Made by a program: the position numbers and the translations under genes. The notes beneath the pieces were generated by a model. It saw only the letters and a program-made list of their open reading frames with translations. It did not search any database and was not told where the DNA came from. DNA of 64,000 bases from Streptomyces sp. 7-21 (GTDB taxonomy: Bacteria > Actinomycetota > Actinomycetes > Streptomycetales > Streptomycetaceae), in the NCBI RefSeq assembly GCF_016741785.1, contig NZ_JAERRL010000018.1, forward strand, positions 1 through 64,000, in the 5' to 3' direction. Of this stretch, positions 44,399 to 53,208 are shown one piece after another. Every line of letters starts with the position of its first letter. Positions within the stretch are counted from its first letter, which is position 1.

Positions 44399-45733
44399 TC
44401 AGCCGAACGTCTGGAAGGCGGTGCGGCGCGGGATGGGGAAGTGGTCACGGCCGGTGACGGCATTGAGGATCAGCGCGCTGCGGTAGGCGCCGATGCCCAG
44501 GTCGGGCGCTGCCGCGCCGTGGGTGTGCAGCTCGGCGTTCTGCACGTACAGCCCGGCCGTGACCTCCGGGACGGTGCGGATGCGGTGTCCCTCGGTGATG
44601 TCGTACCGGCCCTTGTCGTCCCAGGCGATGAGCTTCTCAACGGGCTCCAGGCAGGCGGGACGCCGGCGGCCGTAGCCGGTAGCGGCGATGACGGCGTCGG
44701 TCCTGCGCTCCGTCTCACGGCCGGTGTCGGCGTGGGAGGTGACGAGCGTGATCCCGCCGTCGTCCGCCAGCCGCGCCCCGGCGACCGCGGTGGCCGGCAG
44801 CAGCGTGACGGGGGGACGGTCGCCGTCGAGCATGTGGTCGTACAGCTCGCCGTGGATGAGGTCGATCGTCTCCGTGTCGATGCCCTTGTACAGCTGCCAC
44901 TGGGAGGCGATGAGACGGTCGCGCACGTCCGGGTCGAGGCCGTGGAAGTACCGCATGTAGGCGGGAGTGGTGTACTCCAGTACGAGCTTGGAGTAGTCCA
45001 GCGGCGCGAACCCCCAGGAGCGGGTGAGCCAGGTGAGAGCCCAGCCCGCCTCGCGCTGGCGGCGGATCAGGTCCAGGAAGACCTCGGCGCCGGACTGGCC
45101 GGAGCCGACGATGGTGACGTCGCGCACGCCCTCAGCGCGGAGCGCGTCCACGCGGTTCAGGTGCTCGCCGGAGTGGAAGACGCGGCCGGGGCGCGCGGCG
45201 GCGGCCTCGCGCAGCGGGGCGGGGAGCGACGGCTCGCTGCCGACGCCGAGCGCGACGTTGCGCGCGGCGACCGTGCGGCGTTCGCCGCTGCCGGTGTCAC
45301 GCAGGGTCAGCTCCCAGCGGTCGCGGGCCTCGTCCCAGCGGATCTCCTCGACGTCCGTGCCGAAGTGGCAGGACGGCAGGCGGGACGCGGCCCAGGCGCA
45401 GTAGTCGGCGTACTCGCGGCGGGGCAGGTGGAAGCGCTCGGCGATGTAGAAGGGGTACATCCGGTCGTGCTCGACCAGGTAGTTGAGGAACGACCAGCGG
45501 CTGGTGGGGCGGATCAGGGAGACCAGGTCCGCGAGGAAGCCGACCTGCACGGTCGCCCAGTCGAACATCAGGCCGGGGTGCCAGTCGTAGGCGGGCCGCC
45601 GGTCGTAGGCGGCGAAGGCGAGGCCGGGCACCTCGTCGGCGAGCGCGGCCAGGGAGAGGTTGAACGGGCCGATGCCGACGGCGGCCAGGTCCAGCACGGC
45701 CGGGCGCGGGTCGTCGTTCCTGGGGTCACTCAC
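44399..45733 (-). CDS. Lysine N6-hydroxylase / ornithine N5-oxygenase family (siderophore)
   Basis: This flavin monooxygenase of 444 residues N-hydroxylates a diamine or amino acid for hydroxamate siderophores. The FAD site is VGIGPFNLSLAAL near 19-31, the substrate region WHPGLMFDWATVQVGFLADLVSLIRPTSRWSFLNYL (split, about 51-86), and the NADPH site GSGQSGAEVF near 210. It resembles IucD/AlcA/DesB enzymes. Its start overlaps the stop of the PLP decarboxylase gene (ATGA), so the two form one iron-boxed operon. The acyltransferase and NIS synthetase that complete desferrioxamine (desC, desD) are not next to it. Confidence 0.88.
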   Translation of the reverse strand: MSDPRNDDPRPAVLDLAAVGIGPFNLSLAALADEVPGLAFAAYDRRPAYDWHPGLMFDWATVQVGFLADLVSLIRPTSRWSFLNYLVEHDRMYPFYIAERFHLPRREYADYCAWAASRLPSCHFGTDVEEIRWDEARDRWELTLRDTGSGERRTVAARNVALGVGSEPSLPAPLREAAAARPGRVFHSGEHLNRVDALRAEGVRDVTIVGSGQSGAEVFLDLIRRQREAGWALTWLTRSWGFAPLDYSKLVLEYTTPAYMRYFHGLDPDVRDRLIASQWQLYKGIDTETIDLIHGELYDHMLDGDRPPVTLLPATAVAGARLADDGGITLVTSHADTGRETERRTDAVIAATGYGRRRPACLEPVEKLIAWDDKGRYDITEGHRIRTVPEVTAGLYVQNAELHTHGAAAPDLGIGAYRSALILNAVTGRDHFPIPRRTAFQTFG

Positions 45734-47289
45734 GAGGCAGCCTCCACAGCCTGTCCCGCCGCGGCGATGGCGGCGAGCAGCTCGTCGATGTCAGTAGTCG
45801 TGGCCTGGGGGTTGAGCAGGGTCAGCTTGAGCCGGACGGTGCCGGTGCCGTCGTCGTGCGCGCCGGCGAGGTCGGTGCGGCCGATGAGCGCGGTGCCGCC
45901 GCGGAGCAGGCGGCGCCGCAGGGCGGCGTTGACCGCGTCGGTGGTCTCGGCGGCGCGGCCGGGTGCCGCGGGGAGATAGCGGAAGACGACGGTGGTGAGC
46001 ACCGGTTCCGCGGTGAGTTCGAGCCGGGGGTGGGCGGCGATCGCACCGGCCGCGTACCCGGCCAGGTCGTGGCAGGCGTCGAGCATGGCGCCGATGCCCT
46101 CGCGCCCGAGGGCGAGGAAGGCGGCGGCGACCTTCAGGGCATCGGCCCGGCGGGTGGTCTGGAGCGAGTGGCCGAGCAGGCCGTCGTAGCCGGCGGCGCC
46201 GTCGTCGTCGGGGTTGAGGTAGGCGACGCGCAGCCCGGTCGGGGCGGCGAGGTCGGCGGCGTCGCGGGCGAGGAGCACGCTGGCGGCGGCGGGCTGCCAG
46301 GCGGTCTTGTGCAGGTCGAGGGTGATGGTGTCGGCTCGCTCCAGGCCTGCGAGCAGGGGGCGCAGCCGGTCAGAGAACAGGGCGCCCCCGCCGTAGGCGG
46401 CGTCGACGTGGAGCCGCACGCCGTGGCGGCAGCAGACGCCGGCGATCTCGGGCAGCGGGTCGATGGAGCCGTAGTCGGTGGTGCCCGCGGTGGCCACAAC
46501 GGCGACCGGGAGCTCGTCGGGAGCGCGGTCGCGCAGCGCCCGGTCGAGGTCGCCGGGCCGCATGCGGTGCCGGTCGTCGGCGGGCACGGGGCGCACGGCG
46601 TCCTCGCCGAGGCCGAGGACGGCGCAGGCGCGGGCGACGGAGAAGTGCGCCAGCTGTGAGCAGTAGACGACCGGCCGCTGGGACAGCCCGGCCAGGCCCT
46701 CGGCGCGGACGTCGCGGCGGGCGCGCAGGGCGGCGTCCCGGGCCATCAGCAGGGCCTGGAGGTTGGAGGCGGTGCCGCCGGGGGTCAGCACGCCGTCGGC
46801 GCCGGGGCCGTAGCCGGCCAGCCGGGCCAGGGCCCGGACGACGCGGCGTTCGATCTCCACGGCGACGGGGCCGCTGTCCCAGGTGTCGACGGAGGCGTTG
46901 AAGACGGAGGCGAGGACGTCGGCCGCGGCCGCGATGGTCAGGGCGGGCGGCTGGAGGTGGGCCGCGGCCCGGGGGTCGGCCAGGTCGACGGTGCCCGCCG
47001 CGTAGGCGCGCGCCAGGCCGAGCACGGCGCGCCTGCCGCCGCCGGTGCGGGGCAGCGGGCCGTCGGGCAGCTGCTCGTCCACCAGCGCCGACAGCTCGTG
47101 CGGGCTGCTGGCCGGGAGCGGGCCGGTGCGGCGGCGGAGGGCGCTGGTGGCCTCCCGCATCAGTTCGGTGACGAGCCGTCCGACGTCCGCGAGCCCGGCC
47201 GGTGCCGCGGCGAGCAGGCCGGGCTCGAGGAGGGCGGGCGGCTCGGTGACGGGCGGGGGGGCAAGTGGTGCATGTCCGGGCATGCTCAT
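45730..47289 (-). CDS. PLP-dependent decarboxylase, DesA/diaminobutyrate decarboxylase-like
   Basis: This group II decarboxylase of 519 residues makes a diamine from lysine (cadaverine) or 2,4-diaminobutyrate. The PLP-binding Lys is K328 in LDLHKTAWQP; D296 (HVDAAYGGG) holds the pyridine nitrogen and H215 stacks on the ring. The sequence around HLQPPALTIAAAADVLASVFN (split, 111-131) resembles siderophore-type decarboxylases. ATG at 47289 is chosen; 47283 is possible. A perfect iron box lies 62 bp upstream, so the operon should be repressed by DmdR/IdeR with iron. DesA is the closest known role, but the substrate is not certain. Confidence 0.85.
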   Translation of the reverse strand: MSMPGHAPLAPPPVTEPPALLEPGLLAAAPAGLADVGRLVTELMREATSALRRRTGPLPASSPHELSALVDEQLPDGPLPRTGGGRRAVLGLARAYAAGTVDLADPRAAAHLQPPALTIAAAADVLASVFNASVDTWDSGPVAVEIERRVVRALARLAGYGPGADGVLTPGGTASNLQALLMARDAALRARRDVRAEGLAGLSQRPVVYCSQLAHFSVARACAVLGLGEDAVRPVPADDRHRMRPGDLDRALRDRAPDELPVAVVATAGTTDYGSIDPLPEIAGVCCRHGVRLHVDAAYGGGALFSDRLRPLLAGLERADTITLDLHKTAWQPAAASVLLARDAADLAAPTGLRVAYLNPDDDGAAGYDGLLGHSLQTTRRADALKVAAAFLALGREGIGAMLDACHDLAGYAAGAIAAHPRLELTAEPVLTTVVFRYLPAAPGRAAETTDAVNAALRRRLLRGGTALIGRTDLAGAHDDGTGTVRLKLTLLNPQATTTDIDELLAAIAAAGQAVEAAS

Positions 47290-47351
47290 GGGTGCGGTTG
47301 GTGTCCCTTGTTCAGGCAGCGGGCGTGGCGGTCTCCTCCGCCCGCCACAAT

Positions 47352-47370
47352 TTAGGTTAGGCATACCTAA
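47352..47370. promoter_or_regulatory. DmdR/IdeR iron box
   Basis: TTAGGTTAGGCATACCTAA differs from the Streptomyces iron-box consensus TTAGGTTAGGCTCACCTAA by two bases and keeps the inverted-repeat ends. It lies upstream of the decarboxylase/N-hydroxylase operon. Confidence 0.88.
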
Positions 47371-47423
47371 CTTTGTCAACCGCGTCTCGCGCGCACCCGG
47401 CGTAGGCCCGCCATGGGTCCGGC

Positions 47424-47765
47424 ATGGCGCAGGCAGGGACGGCCGGAAACGCACCGCCGGAAAGACGGGCGCTGCTGACCAGGGAGTTGGCCGGGGAGTT
47501 GGCCGGGGAGCTGACGGGAGAGCCGGCAGGGACGAGCGCCCCGGCGGCGGGGCTGGTGGCGGTCACCTCCGAGGAAGAGCTGCGGGAGGTCGTCGGCCAG
47601 CCGGCGCCCCACGCGCGCGAGAAGGTCCGGACCCGCTGCGCGCGCTGGACCGGGAGTGGCTGGCGCACTCGCCGCTCTGTCTGATCGCCACCGCTGGGGC
47701 GGACGGCGAGGCGTACAGCGGGCGGCGGTACGACGGGCTGACCGCCCTTCCGCCGGGAGCGGGCG
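47424..47765 (+). pseudogene. Truncated, frameshifted PPOX-family (pyridoxamine oxidase-like) gene
   Basis: The frame from 47424 reads VTSEEELREVVGQPAPHAREKVRTR, the usual start of PPOX/FMN-binding split-barrel proteins. The match then jumps one frame near 47634-47637: with one extra C it continues LRALDREWLAHSPLCLIATAGADGEA, again family-like. The sequence loses similarity about 40 codons later, where it abuts the 3' end of the convergent Y-family polymerase gene, so the flavin-binding core is gone. A one-base deletion and a 3' deletion are both needed, so it is a relic. The extra N-terminal GELAGELAGEL part comes from a tandem repeat. Confidence 0.7.
47484..47522 (+). repeat. Short tandem repeat, GGAGTTGGCCGG units
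   Basis: Two exact copies and a degenerate third of a 12-bp unit encode Gly-Glu-Leu-Ala repeats at the start of the PPOX relic. It is probably slippage-derived. Confidence 0.65.
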
Positions 47766-48800
47766 TCAGGCGGCGTCCAGCTGCCCCGCCGGGCCCGCCG
47801 CGCCGCGGCCGAAGCGGCGGCGCGCCCGGTCGGCCGCGGCCTCGGCGCGGCGGCGGCGGTCCTCCGCCGGGTCGAGCGACAGCTGGCGGGGGACGCTCCC
47901 GGCGTCGGTCAGGTCCTCGGCGCGCAGGCTGAGGGCCCGGACGCGGGCGCGTTGCAGGGCCAGCGCGTCGTGCAGGGCGTAAGCCAGGCGCACCAGCGCC
48001 GGGGTGTGCGCGGTGGGCTCGGGCAGGGCGCGGGTGCGGGTGGTGGCGGAACGGTCGGCGTAACGGACTGTCAGGGTCAGGGCGCGGGCCGCCTGGCCCT
48101 CGCCGCGCAGCCGGTACCCGAGGTCGTCGGCGAGGGTGAGCAGGGCCCGCCGCCGGGTGTCCGGGTCGAGCTCGTCGTGGCCGAACCGGTGCTCGGCCGA
48201 GACGGAGCGCGGCGGGGCACCGGGGACAACGGGGGTCGGGTCGATACCGCGCGCCAGGTCACGGACGCGGCGCCCCTGGGCCGCGCCGAGCGCGCGCTGG
48301 AGCGTGGCGGGGGGCGCGGCGGCGATCCGCCCGGCGGTGCCGAGCCCGAACGAGCGGAGGGTGCGGGCAGTCGCGGGGCCGACGCCGTGGAGGGCCTCGG
48401 CGGGTTTGTCCGCCAGGAAGGCGGCGATGGCGGCTGGCGTTCCCGGCACGGCCGTCACGCCGGGGCGGCCGTGCCGGTGCGCGGCTGCCATCCTGGCGAG
48501 CAGGGGGTTGGCGGCGACGCCGATGGCGCAGTCGGTGCCGTGCAGGGCCAGCGCCCTGACCCTGATCAGCCGGGCGAGGCGCACGGCGTCGAGGCCGAAG
48601 TACCGCCGCGCGCCCCGGACATCGGCGAGCGCGCCGTCGGGGGGCAGCGGCTGGACGACGGGGGTGACGTCGTGCAGCAGCCGGAGCAGCGCGGGGTAGT
48701 GCTCCGGCTCCGCGCCGCGGGACTGCCCGGAAAACTGTCCGGGAAACGGCCCGGAAGAGAGGAAGCGGACGCAGAGCACATCCGTGGCGGTGCCGCTCAT
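47766..48800 (-). CDS. ImuB-like Y-family DNA polymerase protein
   Basis: This protein of 344 residues has the helix-hairpin-helix and little-finger regions of Y-family polymerases (LHGVGPATARTLRSFGLGTAGRIA, about 138-161, and VSAEHRFGHDELDPDT). The two catalytic acidic sites are missing: the first motif reads VLCVRFLSSGPFP instead of DMDAFFASVE, and the SIDEAFLD motif is replaced by GALADVRGARRYF. It is also shorter than DinB. This is the pattern of ImuB, a non-catalytic partner of DnaE2. Its ATG overlaps the dnaE2 stop (ATGA). An imuA gene is not adjacent. Confidence 0.82.
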   Translation of the reverse strand: MSGTATDVLCVRFLSSGPFPGQFSGQSRGAEPEHYPALLRLLHDVTPVVQPLPPDGALADVRGARRYFGLDAVRLARLIRVRALALHGTDCAIGVAANPLLARMAAAHRHGRPGVTAVPGTPAAIAAFLADKPAEALHGVGPATARTLRSFGLGTAGRIAAAPPATLQRALGAAQGRRVRDLARGIDPTPVVPGAPPRSVSAEHRFGHDELDPDTRRRALLTLADDLGYRLRGEGQAARALTLTVRYADRSATTRTRALPEPTAHTPALVRLAYALHDALALQRARVRALSLRAEDLTDAGSVPRQLSLDPAEDRRRRAEAAADRARRRFGRGAAGPAGQLDAA

Positions 48801-51800
48801 CCCGCGCTCCCCGGGCTCGCGTGCCACAGCTTGCGCCCGCCCGCCGCCTGGTCGCCCGCGGGCCGCAGGTCGGCCCAGGGGTGCAGGGTGTAGCCGGTGG
48901 GCAGTTCGATGGCGCGGCCCGCGCCGCCGTCCCGTTCCCCGTCGTTTCCGCCGGGGGCGTCGGGCCGCTCGGCGAGGCGGGCGGCGACCGCGTCGAGGCC
49001 GCCGGTGCCGCGCAGCTCGGCCAGCTCGGCCAGGTTCCACGCGGCCTGTCCGACGACGCTGAGGGTGCGCGGCCCGCGCCGCTGGACCGTGCCGCGCACC
49101 AGCAGCAGCCAGGAGTGGAAGACGGTGTGGGCGCAGGCGGCGTGACTGTCGTCGAAGAAGGCCAGGTCCACCAGGCCCGTGGTGTCGTCGAGGGTGACGA
49201 AGATGACGCGCCTGCCCGACCTGATCGGCGGGGTCTGCGTGGCGGCCTTGGCTCCGGCGACCAGGACGGTCTGGCCGTGCTCGGCCTCGCGCAGGCGGCG
49301 GGCGGAGACAACGCCGAGTTCGGCGAGGAAGTCCTGGTGACCGGCCATCAGGTGACGGGTGGTCTCCATGCCGAGCACGCCGAGTTCGGCACCGAGCCGC
49401 TCGTCCGCGTCGAGGTCGGGCAGCCCGGCGGGCGGCACCTGCGCGGCCGGGACGGCGGAGCCCGCAAAGCCCCCGGAGTCCTCGGAGCTCTCAGCGCTCC
49501 CCGAGCCGGTGGCGCTGAGCGGCAGCTGGCGGCCGCCCGGTCCGCTGCCGCGCCGCTGCCGGTACAGCTCGGCCAGGTGCAGCAGCAGGTCGCGGCGGTT
49601 GTCCCCGAAGGCGTCGAGCGCGCCGACGCGCGCCAGCCGCTCGGCGACGGGACGGGAGGGCGCGGCCCGGTCCAGCAGGTCGGGCAGCGAGCGGTAGGGC
49701 CGCCCGGCGGCGATCCGTTCGGCCTCCGCCTCGGTGATGCCCTGCACCTCGCCGAGCGCCAGGCGGATGCCCAGCTTCCCTGATTCGGACTCCAGTTCGA
49801 TTCGATAGGCAGCGTCTGAGGCGTTCACATCCAGCGGGAGCACCGGCACCCCCCGCCGCCTGGCGTCGGCGAGCAGCAGGCGCTTGGGGTACATCCCCGG
49901 GTCGTGCGTGAGCAGCCCGGCGTAGAAGGCGGCGGGGTGGTGGGCCTTCAGCCAGGCCGACTGGTACGTCGGCACGGCGAAGGCGACCGCGTGCGCCTTG
50001 CAGAAGCCGTAGGAGCCGAACGCCTCGACGATCTCCCAGGTGCGGTCGATGGTCCCGGTGTCGTAGCCGCGCGCCGCCGCCTCCGCGGCGAACCAGGCGC
50101 GCACCCGGGGGATCCGCTCGCTGTCCGAGAGCGCCCGTCTGGCCTCGTCGGCCAGTGCGCGGTCGCAGCCGGTCATCACGGACAGCACCTGGATGATCTG
50201 CTCGTGGAAGACCACCACGCCGTAGGTCTCGCGCAGCGCCGGCTCCAGGTCACGGTGCGGGTAACGCGGCGGGCGCCTGCCGTGGCGGGCCTCGATGAAG
50301 GGCCGCACCATGTCGGCGGCGACGGGCCCGGGGCGGAAGAGCGAGATGTCCACGACGAGGTCGTGGAACGTGCTCGGCTGGAGCCGCCCGAGCAGATCGC
50401 GCTGGCCGGGCGACTCGATCTGGAAGCAGCCGAGCGTCTCGGCGGACCGGATCAGCCGGTAGGTGGCGGGGTCGGCGGGCGGCACCGCGTCCAGGTCGAT
50501 CCGCTCGCCGGTGGCGCGCTCCACCTCGGCGACGGCGTGCGCCATGGCCGACTGCATCCGCACGCCCAGCACGTCGAGTTTGAGCAGGCCGAGGTCCTCC
50601 ACGTCGTCCTTGTCGAACTGCGACATGGCAAAGCCCTCGCCGCTGGTGGGGACGACCGGGGTGCGGCGCCGCAGGGAGCCGTCGGAGAGCAGCACGCCGC
50701 AGGGGTGCATGGCGACGCCGCGCGGCAGCCCGTCGAGCGCCTCTACCAGGTCCCACATCCGTGCCCCGTAGGCGTCCGCGTCCACGCCGCGCAGCTCGGG
50801 CAGCTCGGCGAGGGCCGCGCGGGCGTCGCGCGCCCGGATGTGGGGGAACGCCGTGGCCAGGCGGCCGGTCTCCTCCGGGGAGAGGCCGAGCGCCAGGCCG
50901 ACGTCGCGGACCGCATGGCGCACGCGGTAGGTCTCGGGCATGGCGAGGGTGGCCACGCGCGCGGCGCCGAAGCGGTCGAAGATGGCGCGGTAGGCCTCCA
51001 GGCGGCGGGCGGACTCCACGTCCACGTCGATGTCGGGCAGGACGGCGCGGCGCGGGGAGAGGAAGCGTTCCATCAGCAGGCCGTGCTCAACGGGGTCGGC
51101 GTGCGCGATGCCGAGCAGGTGGTTGACGAACGAGCCGGCGCCCGAGCCGCGCGCGGTCACGCGGATGCCCAGCTCCCTGATGTCCGCGACGACCTGGCTG
51201 ACGGTCAGGAAGTAGGAGGCGTAGCCGAGCCGTTCGATCAGGCGCAGCTCCTCGTCCAGGCGGCGCCAGCGCGTCTCGTCGCGGTCGTAGCGGCGCACGA
51301 TCATGGCGGCGGCGCAGCGGGACCGCAGCTCCCGCTCGGCGGTGCGCCCGGCGGCGCCCGCCAGGCGGGGCTCGGGGAAGTGGACGCTGCCGATGCCCAG
51401 GTCGGCCTCTGGCGAGACCTGGCAGGCGGCGGCCGTCTCCTCGGTCAGGGCGAGCAGCCGCCGGGCGGCCGGGGCGCCGTACCCGGCTGCCTCGGCGATG
51501 CGCAGCGCCTGCGCGGCCATGGCGTCGGGGGGTTTCAGCCAGCGCTCCCCGTTGTCGAGCCCCCGCCGGGGGTCGATCGGCACCAGGAGGCGGGCGGAGT
51601 CGAGCACGTCGGCGACCGGCCCCTGGTCCGGGTCGGCGTAGCGCACGGCGTTGGCGAGCACGGGCGTAATGCCCTGCTCGGCGGCGAGGCCGAGGGTGCG
51701 CGCGGCGGTGCGGAGCGGGCCGCTCGCGCTGACCTCCAGGCGCAGCGCGTCGCCGTAGACCTCGCGCCAGAGGGCGAGCAGCCGGGCCGCCAGGTCGGGC

Positions 51801-52303
51801 CGCCCGGCGGCCAGGGCCCTGCCCGGCTCGGAGTCCGGCCCGAGCAGCACGGTCACGCCCTCGCCGCCGGCCTGGTCCCAGGGCAGCTCGGGACGGTCCG
51901 CCCGCCCGGCGTGGGCGGCGGTGACCAGGCGGCACAGCTCGGCCCAGCCGGCGGCGCCGTCCCGGGCGAGGAAGGTCACCCGGGGTGCGGATTCATCGAC
52001 AAAGGCACCGCCGCGCACCGGCGTCCGGCGCCGGGGCGCGGCCGTGCCGCCGCCGGACGCCGTGGCGCGGGGAGAGGCGACGGCCAGCTCCACCCCGTAC
52101 AGCGGGCGCACTCCGGCCGCCGCGCAGGCCCGCGTGAACCGCACCGCGCCCGCGAGCGTGTCGCGGTCGGTCAGCGCCAGGGCGGCCATGCCGCGCTCGG
52201 CGGCCCGCTCGGCGAGCCGCTCGGGATGGGAGGCGCCGTAGCGGGCGGAGAAGCCGGAGGCCACGCGGAGATGCGTGAACCCGGCCCCGGGCGACCGTGC
52301 CAT
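48797..52303 (-). CDS. dnaE2: DnaE2 error-prone DNA polymerase III alpha
   Basis: This C-family polymerase of 1168 residues has an N-terminal PHP domain (1-280), palm/fingers with catalytic PDIDVD at 423-428, and an OB-fold C-terminal part near 1000-1100. It lacks the C-terminal tau-binding tail of replicative DnaE. The PHP domain has lost its HxH start (HLRVASGFS). DnaE2 does mutagenic lesion bypass with ImuB. The start at 52303 is set by GGGAGGT. A LexA-like box lies 65 bp upstream, and the ImuB-like gene is overlapped downstream, so the operon is probably SOS-induced. Confidence 0.92.
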   Translation of the reverse strand: MARSPGAGFTHLRVASGFSARYGASHPERLAERAAERGMAALALTDRDTLAGAVRFTRACAAAGVRPLYGVELAVASPRATASGGGTAAPRRRTPVRGGAFVDESAPRVTFLARDGAAGWAELCRLVTAAHAGRADRPELPWDQAGGEGVTVLLGPDSEPGRALAAGRPDLAARLLALWREVYGDALRLEVSASGPLRTAARTLGLAAEQGITPVLANAVRYADPDQGPVADVLDSARLLVPIDPRRGLDNGERWLKPPDAMAAQALRIAEAAGYGAPAARRLLALTEETAAACQVSPEADLGIGSVHFPEPRLAGAAGRTAERELRSRCAAAMIVRRYDRDETRWRRLDEELRLIERLGYASYFLTVSQVVADIRELGIRVTARGSGAGSFVNHLLGIAHADPVEHGLLMERFLSPRRAVLPDIDVDVESARRLEAYRAIFDRFGAARVATLAMPETYRVRHAVRDVGLALGLSPEETGRLATAFPHIRARDARAALAELPELRGVDADAYGARMWDLVEALDGLPRGVAMHPCGVLLSDGSLRRRTPVVPTSGEGFAMSQFDKDDVEDLGLLKLDVLGVRMQSAMAHAVAEVERATGERIDLDAVPPADPATYRLIRSAETLGCFQIESPGQRDLLGRLQPSTFHDLVVDISLFRPGPVAADMVRPFIEARHGRRPPRYPHRDLEPALRETYGVVVFHEQIIQVLSVMTGCDRALADEARRALSDSERIPRVRAWFAAEAAARGYDTGTIDRTWEIVEAFGSYGFCKAHAVAFAVPTYQSAWLKAHHPAAFYAGLLTHDPGMYPKRLLLADARRRGVPVLPLDVNASDAAYRIELESESGKLGIRLALGEVQGITEAEAERIAAGRPYRSLPDLLDRAAPSRPVAERLARVGALDAFGDNRRDLLLHLAELYRQRRGSGPGGRQLPLSATGSGSAESSEDSGGFAGSAVPAAQVPPAGLPDLDADERLGAELGVLGMETTRHLMAGHQDFLAELGVVSARRLREAEHGQTVLVAGAKAATQTPPIRSGRRVIFVTLDDTTGLVDLAFFDDSHAACAHTVFHSWLLLVRGTVQRRGPRTLSVVGQAAWNLAELAELRGTGGLDAVAARLAERPDAPGGNDGERDGGAGRAIELPTGYTLHPWADLRPAGDQAAGGRKLWHASPGSAG

Positions 52304-52367
52304 CCGCACCTCCCATCGCGCTCGCCCCCCTGTCACTCATCGGCCGGAATCCACCATAAACCAGCCA

Positions 52368-52383
52368 TCGAACGCACGTGCGA
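52368..52383. promoter_or_regulatory. LexA/SOS-like box
   Basis: TCGAACGCACGTGCGA matches TCGAAC-N4-GTTCGA at 15 of 16 positions (one mismatch in the right arm). It lies 65 bp upstream of dnaE2, a classical SOS gene in actinobacteria. Confidence 0.75.
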
Positions 52384-52554
52384 ATCGATCATTGCCGCAG
52401 GTCAGCACAGAACGGGCCCCGCCGGGGGTGGCCGGAAAACGTCCCTTGCCCGGCTGGGGCGCCGCGCAGCCCGCCAGGCCCGGCGCATGGCGCCCCCGCG
52501 CGGCTCCACCGGGGGGCTTCCGGAGCGCCCACAGCCGCGGGTTAGGCTGCCGGG

Positions 52555-53202
52555 GTGGCTGCCTCTCTCGATCTGGTGATCTTCGACTGTGACGGCGTGC
52601 TCGTGGACAGCGAGCCGCTCGCGCTCCGGGTGTGCGTCGAGCTCGGTGCCGAGCTGGGCTGGCCGCTCACCGAGAAGGAGATCATCGACCGCTTCCTGGG
52701 CCGCTCCGAGCGCGCGGTCCGCGCCCAGATCGAGGAGCGCCTCGGCCCGGAGGCCGCCGACCGCTGGGAGACGCTGTACCGGGAGCGGCTCAACGCCGCC
52801 ATCGACACCGAGCTGACCGAGGTGGACGGGATCAGCGAGGCGCTGGACGCCCTCACCCTCCCCTCCTGCATCGCCTCCAGCGGCTCCCACGCCAAGATGC
52901 GGCGCACCCTCACCCGCACCGGCCTGTACGAGCGCTTCGCCGGGCGGATCTTCAGCGCCTCCGAGGTCGAGCGCGGCAAGCCGGCGCCCGACCTGTTCCT
53001 GCACGCAGCCTCGCGCCTCGGCGTGGCACCGGAGCGCTGCGCCGTGGTGGAGGACAGCCAGTACGGCGTCCGCGCCGCCCGCGCCGCCGGGATGCGCTGC
53101 TTCGGCTACGCCGGCGGCCTGACCCCGGCGGAGTGGCTGGAGGGGCCGGACACCGTCGTCTTCACTGACATGCGGAAGCTGCCGGTCCTGCTGTCCGCCT
53201 GA
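52555..53202 (+). CDS. HAD-family phosphatase (beta-PGM/phosphoglycolate-phosphatase-like)
   Basis: This haloacid dehalogenase hydrolase of 215 residues has motif I VIFDCDGVLVDSEP at 8-21 (nucleophile and acid Asp), a helical cap (about 25-95), motif II IASSGS near 106, motif III Lys in RGKPAPDLFLHAA, and motif IV VVEDSQYGVRAARAAGM. The cap size points to sugar-phosphate or phosphoglycolate-type substrates, but the exact one is open. It starts at a GTG and is convergent with ureD with only 6 bp between the stop codons. Confidence 0.9.
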   Translation: MAASLDLVIFDCDGVLVDSEPLALRVCVELGAELGWPLTEKEIIDRFLGRSERAVRAQIEERLGPEAADRWETLYRERLNAAIDTELTEVDGISEALDALTLPSCIASSGSHAKMRRTLTRTGLYERFAGRIFSASEVERGKPAPDLFLHAASRLGVAPERCAVVEDSQYGVRAARAAGMRCFGYAGGLTPAEWLEGPDTVVFTDMRKLPVLLSA

Positions 53203-53208
53203 TCCCGG

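Noticed and set aside
48712-48760. CCGGAAA-like short repeats near the ImuB-like start as a CRISPR or regulatory array
   Set aside because: Only three degenerate copies within the coding sequence; no spacer structure.
49904-52579. Long open frame (891 codons) opposite dnaE2
   Set aside because: Antisense shadow of dnaE2 caused by codon bias. It has no recognisable motif, and it runs into the HAD gene.
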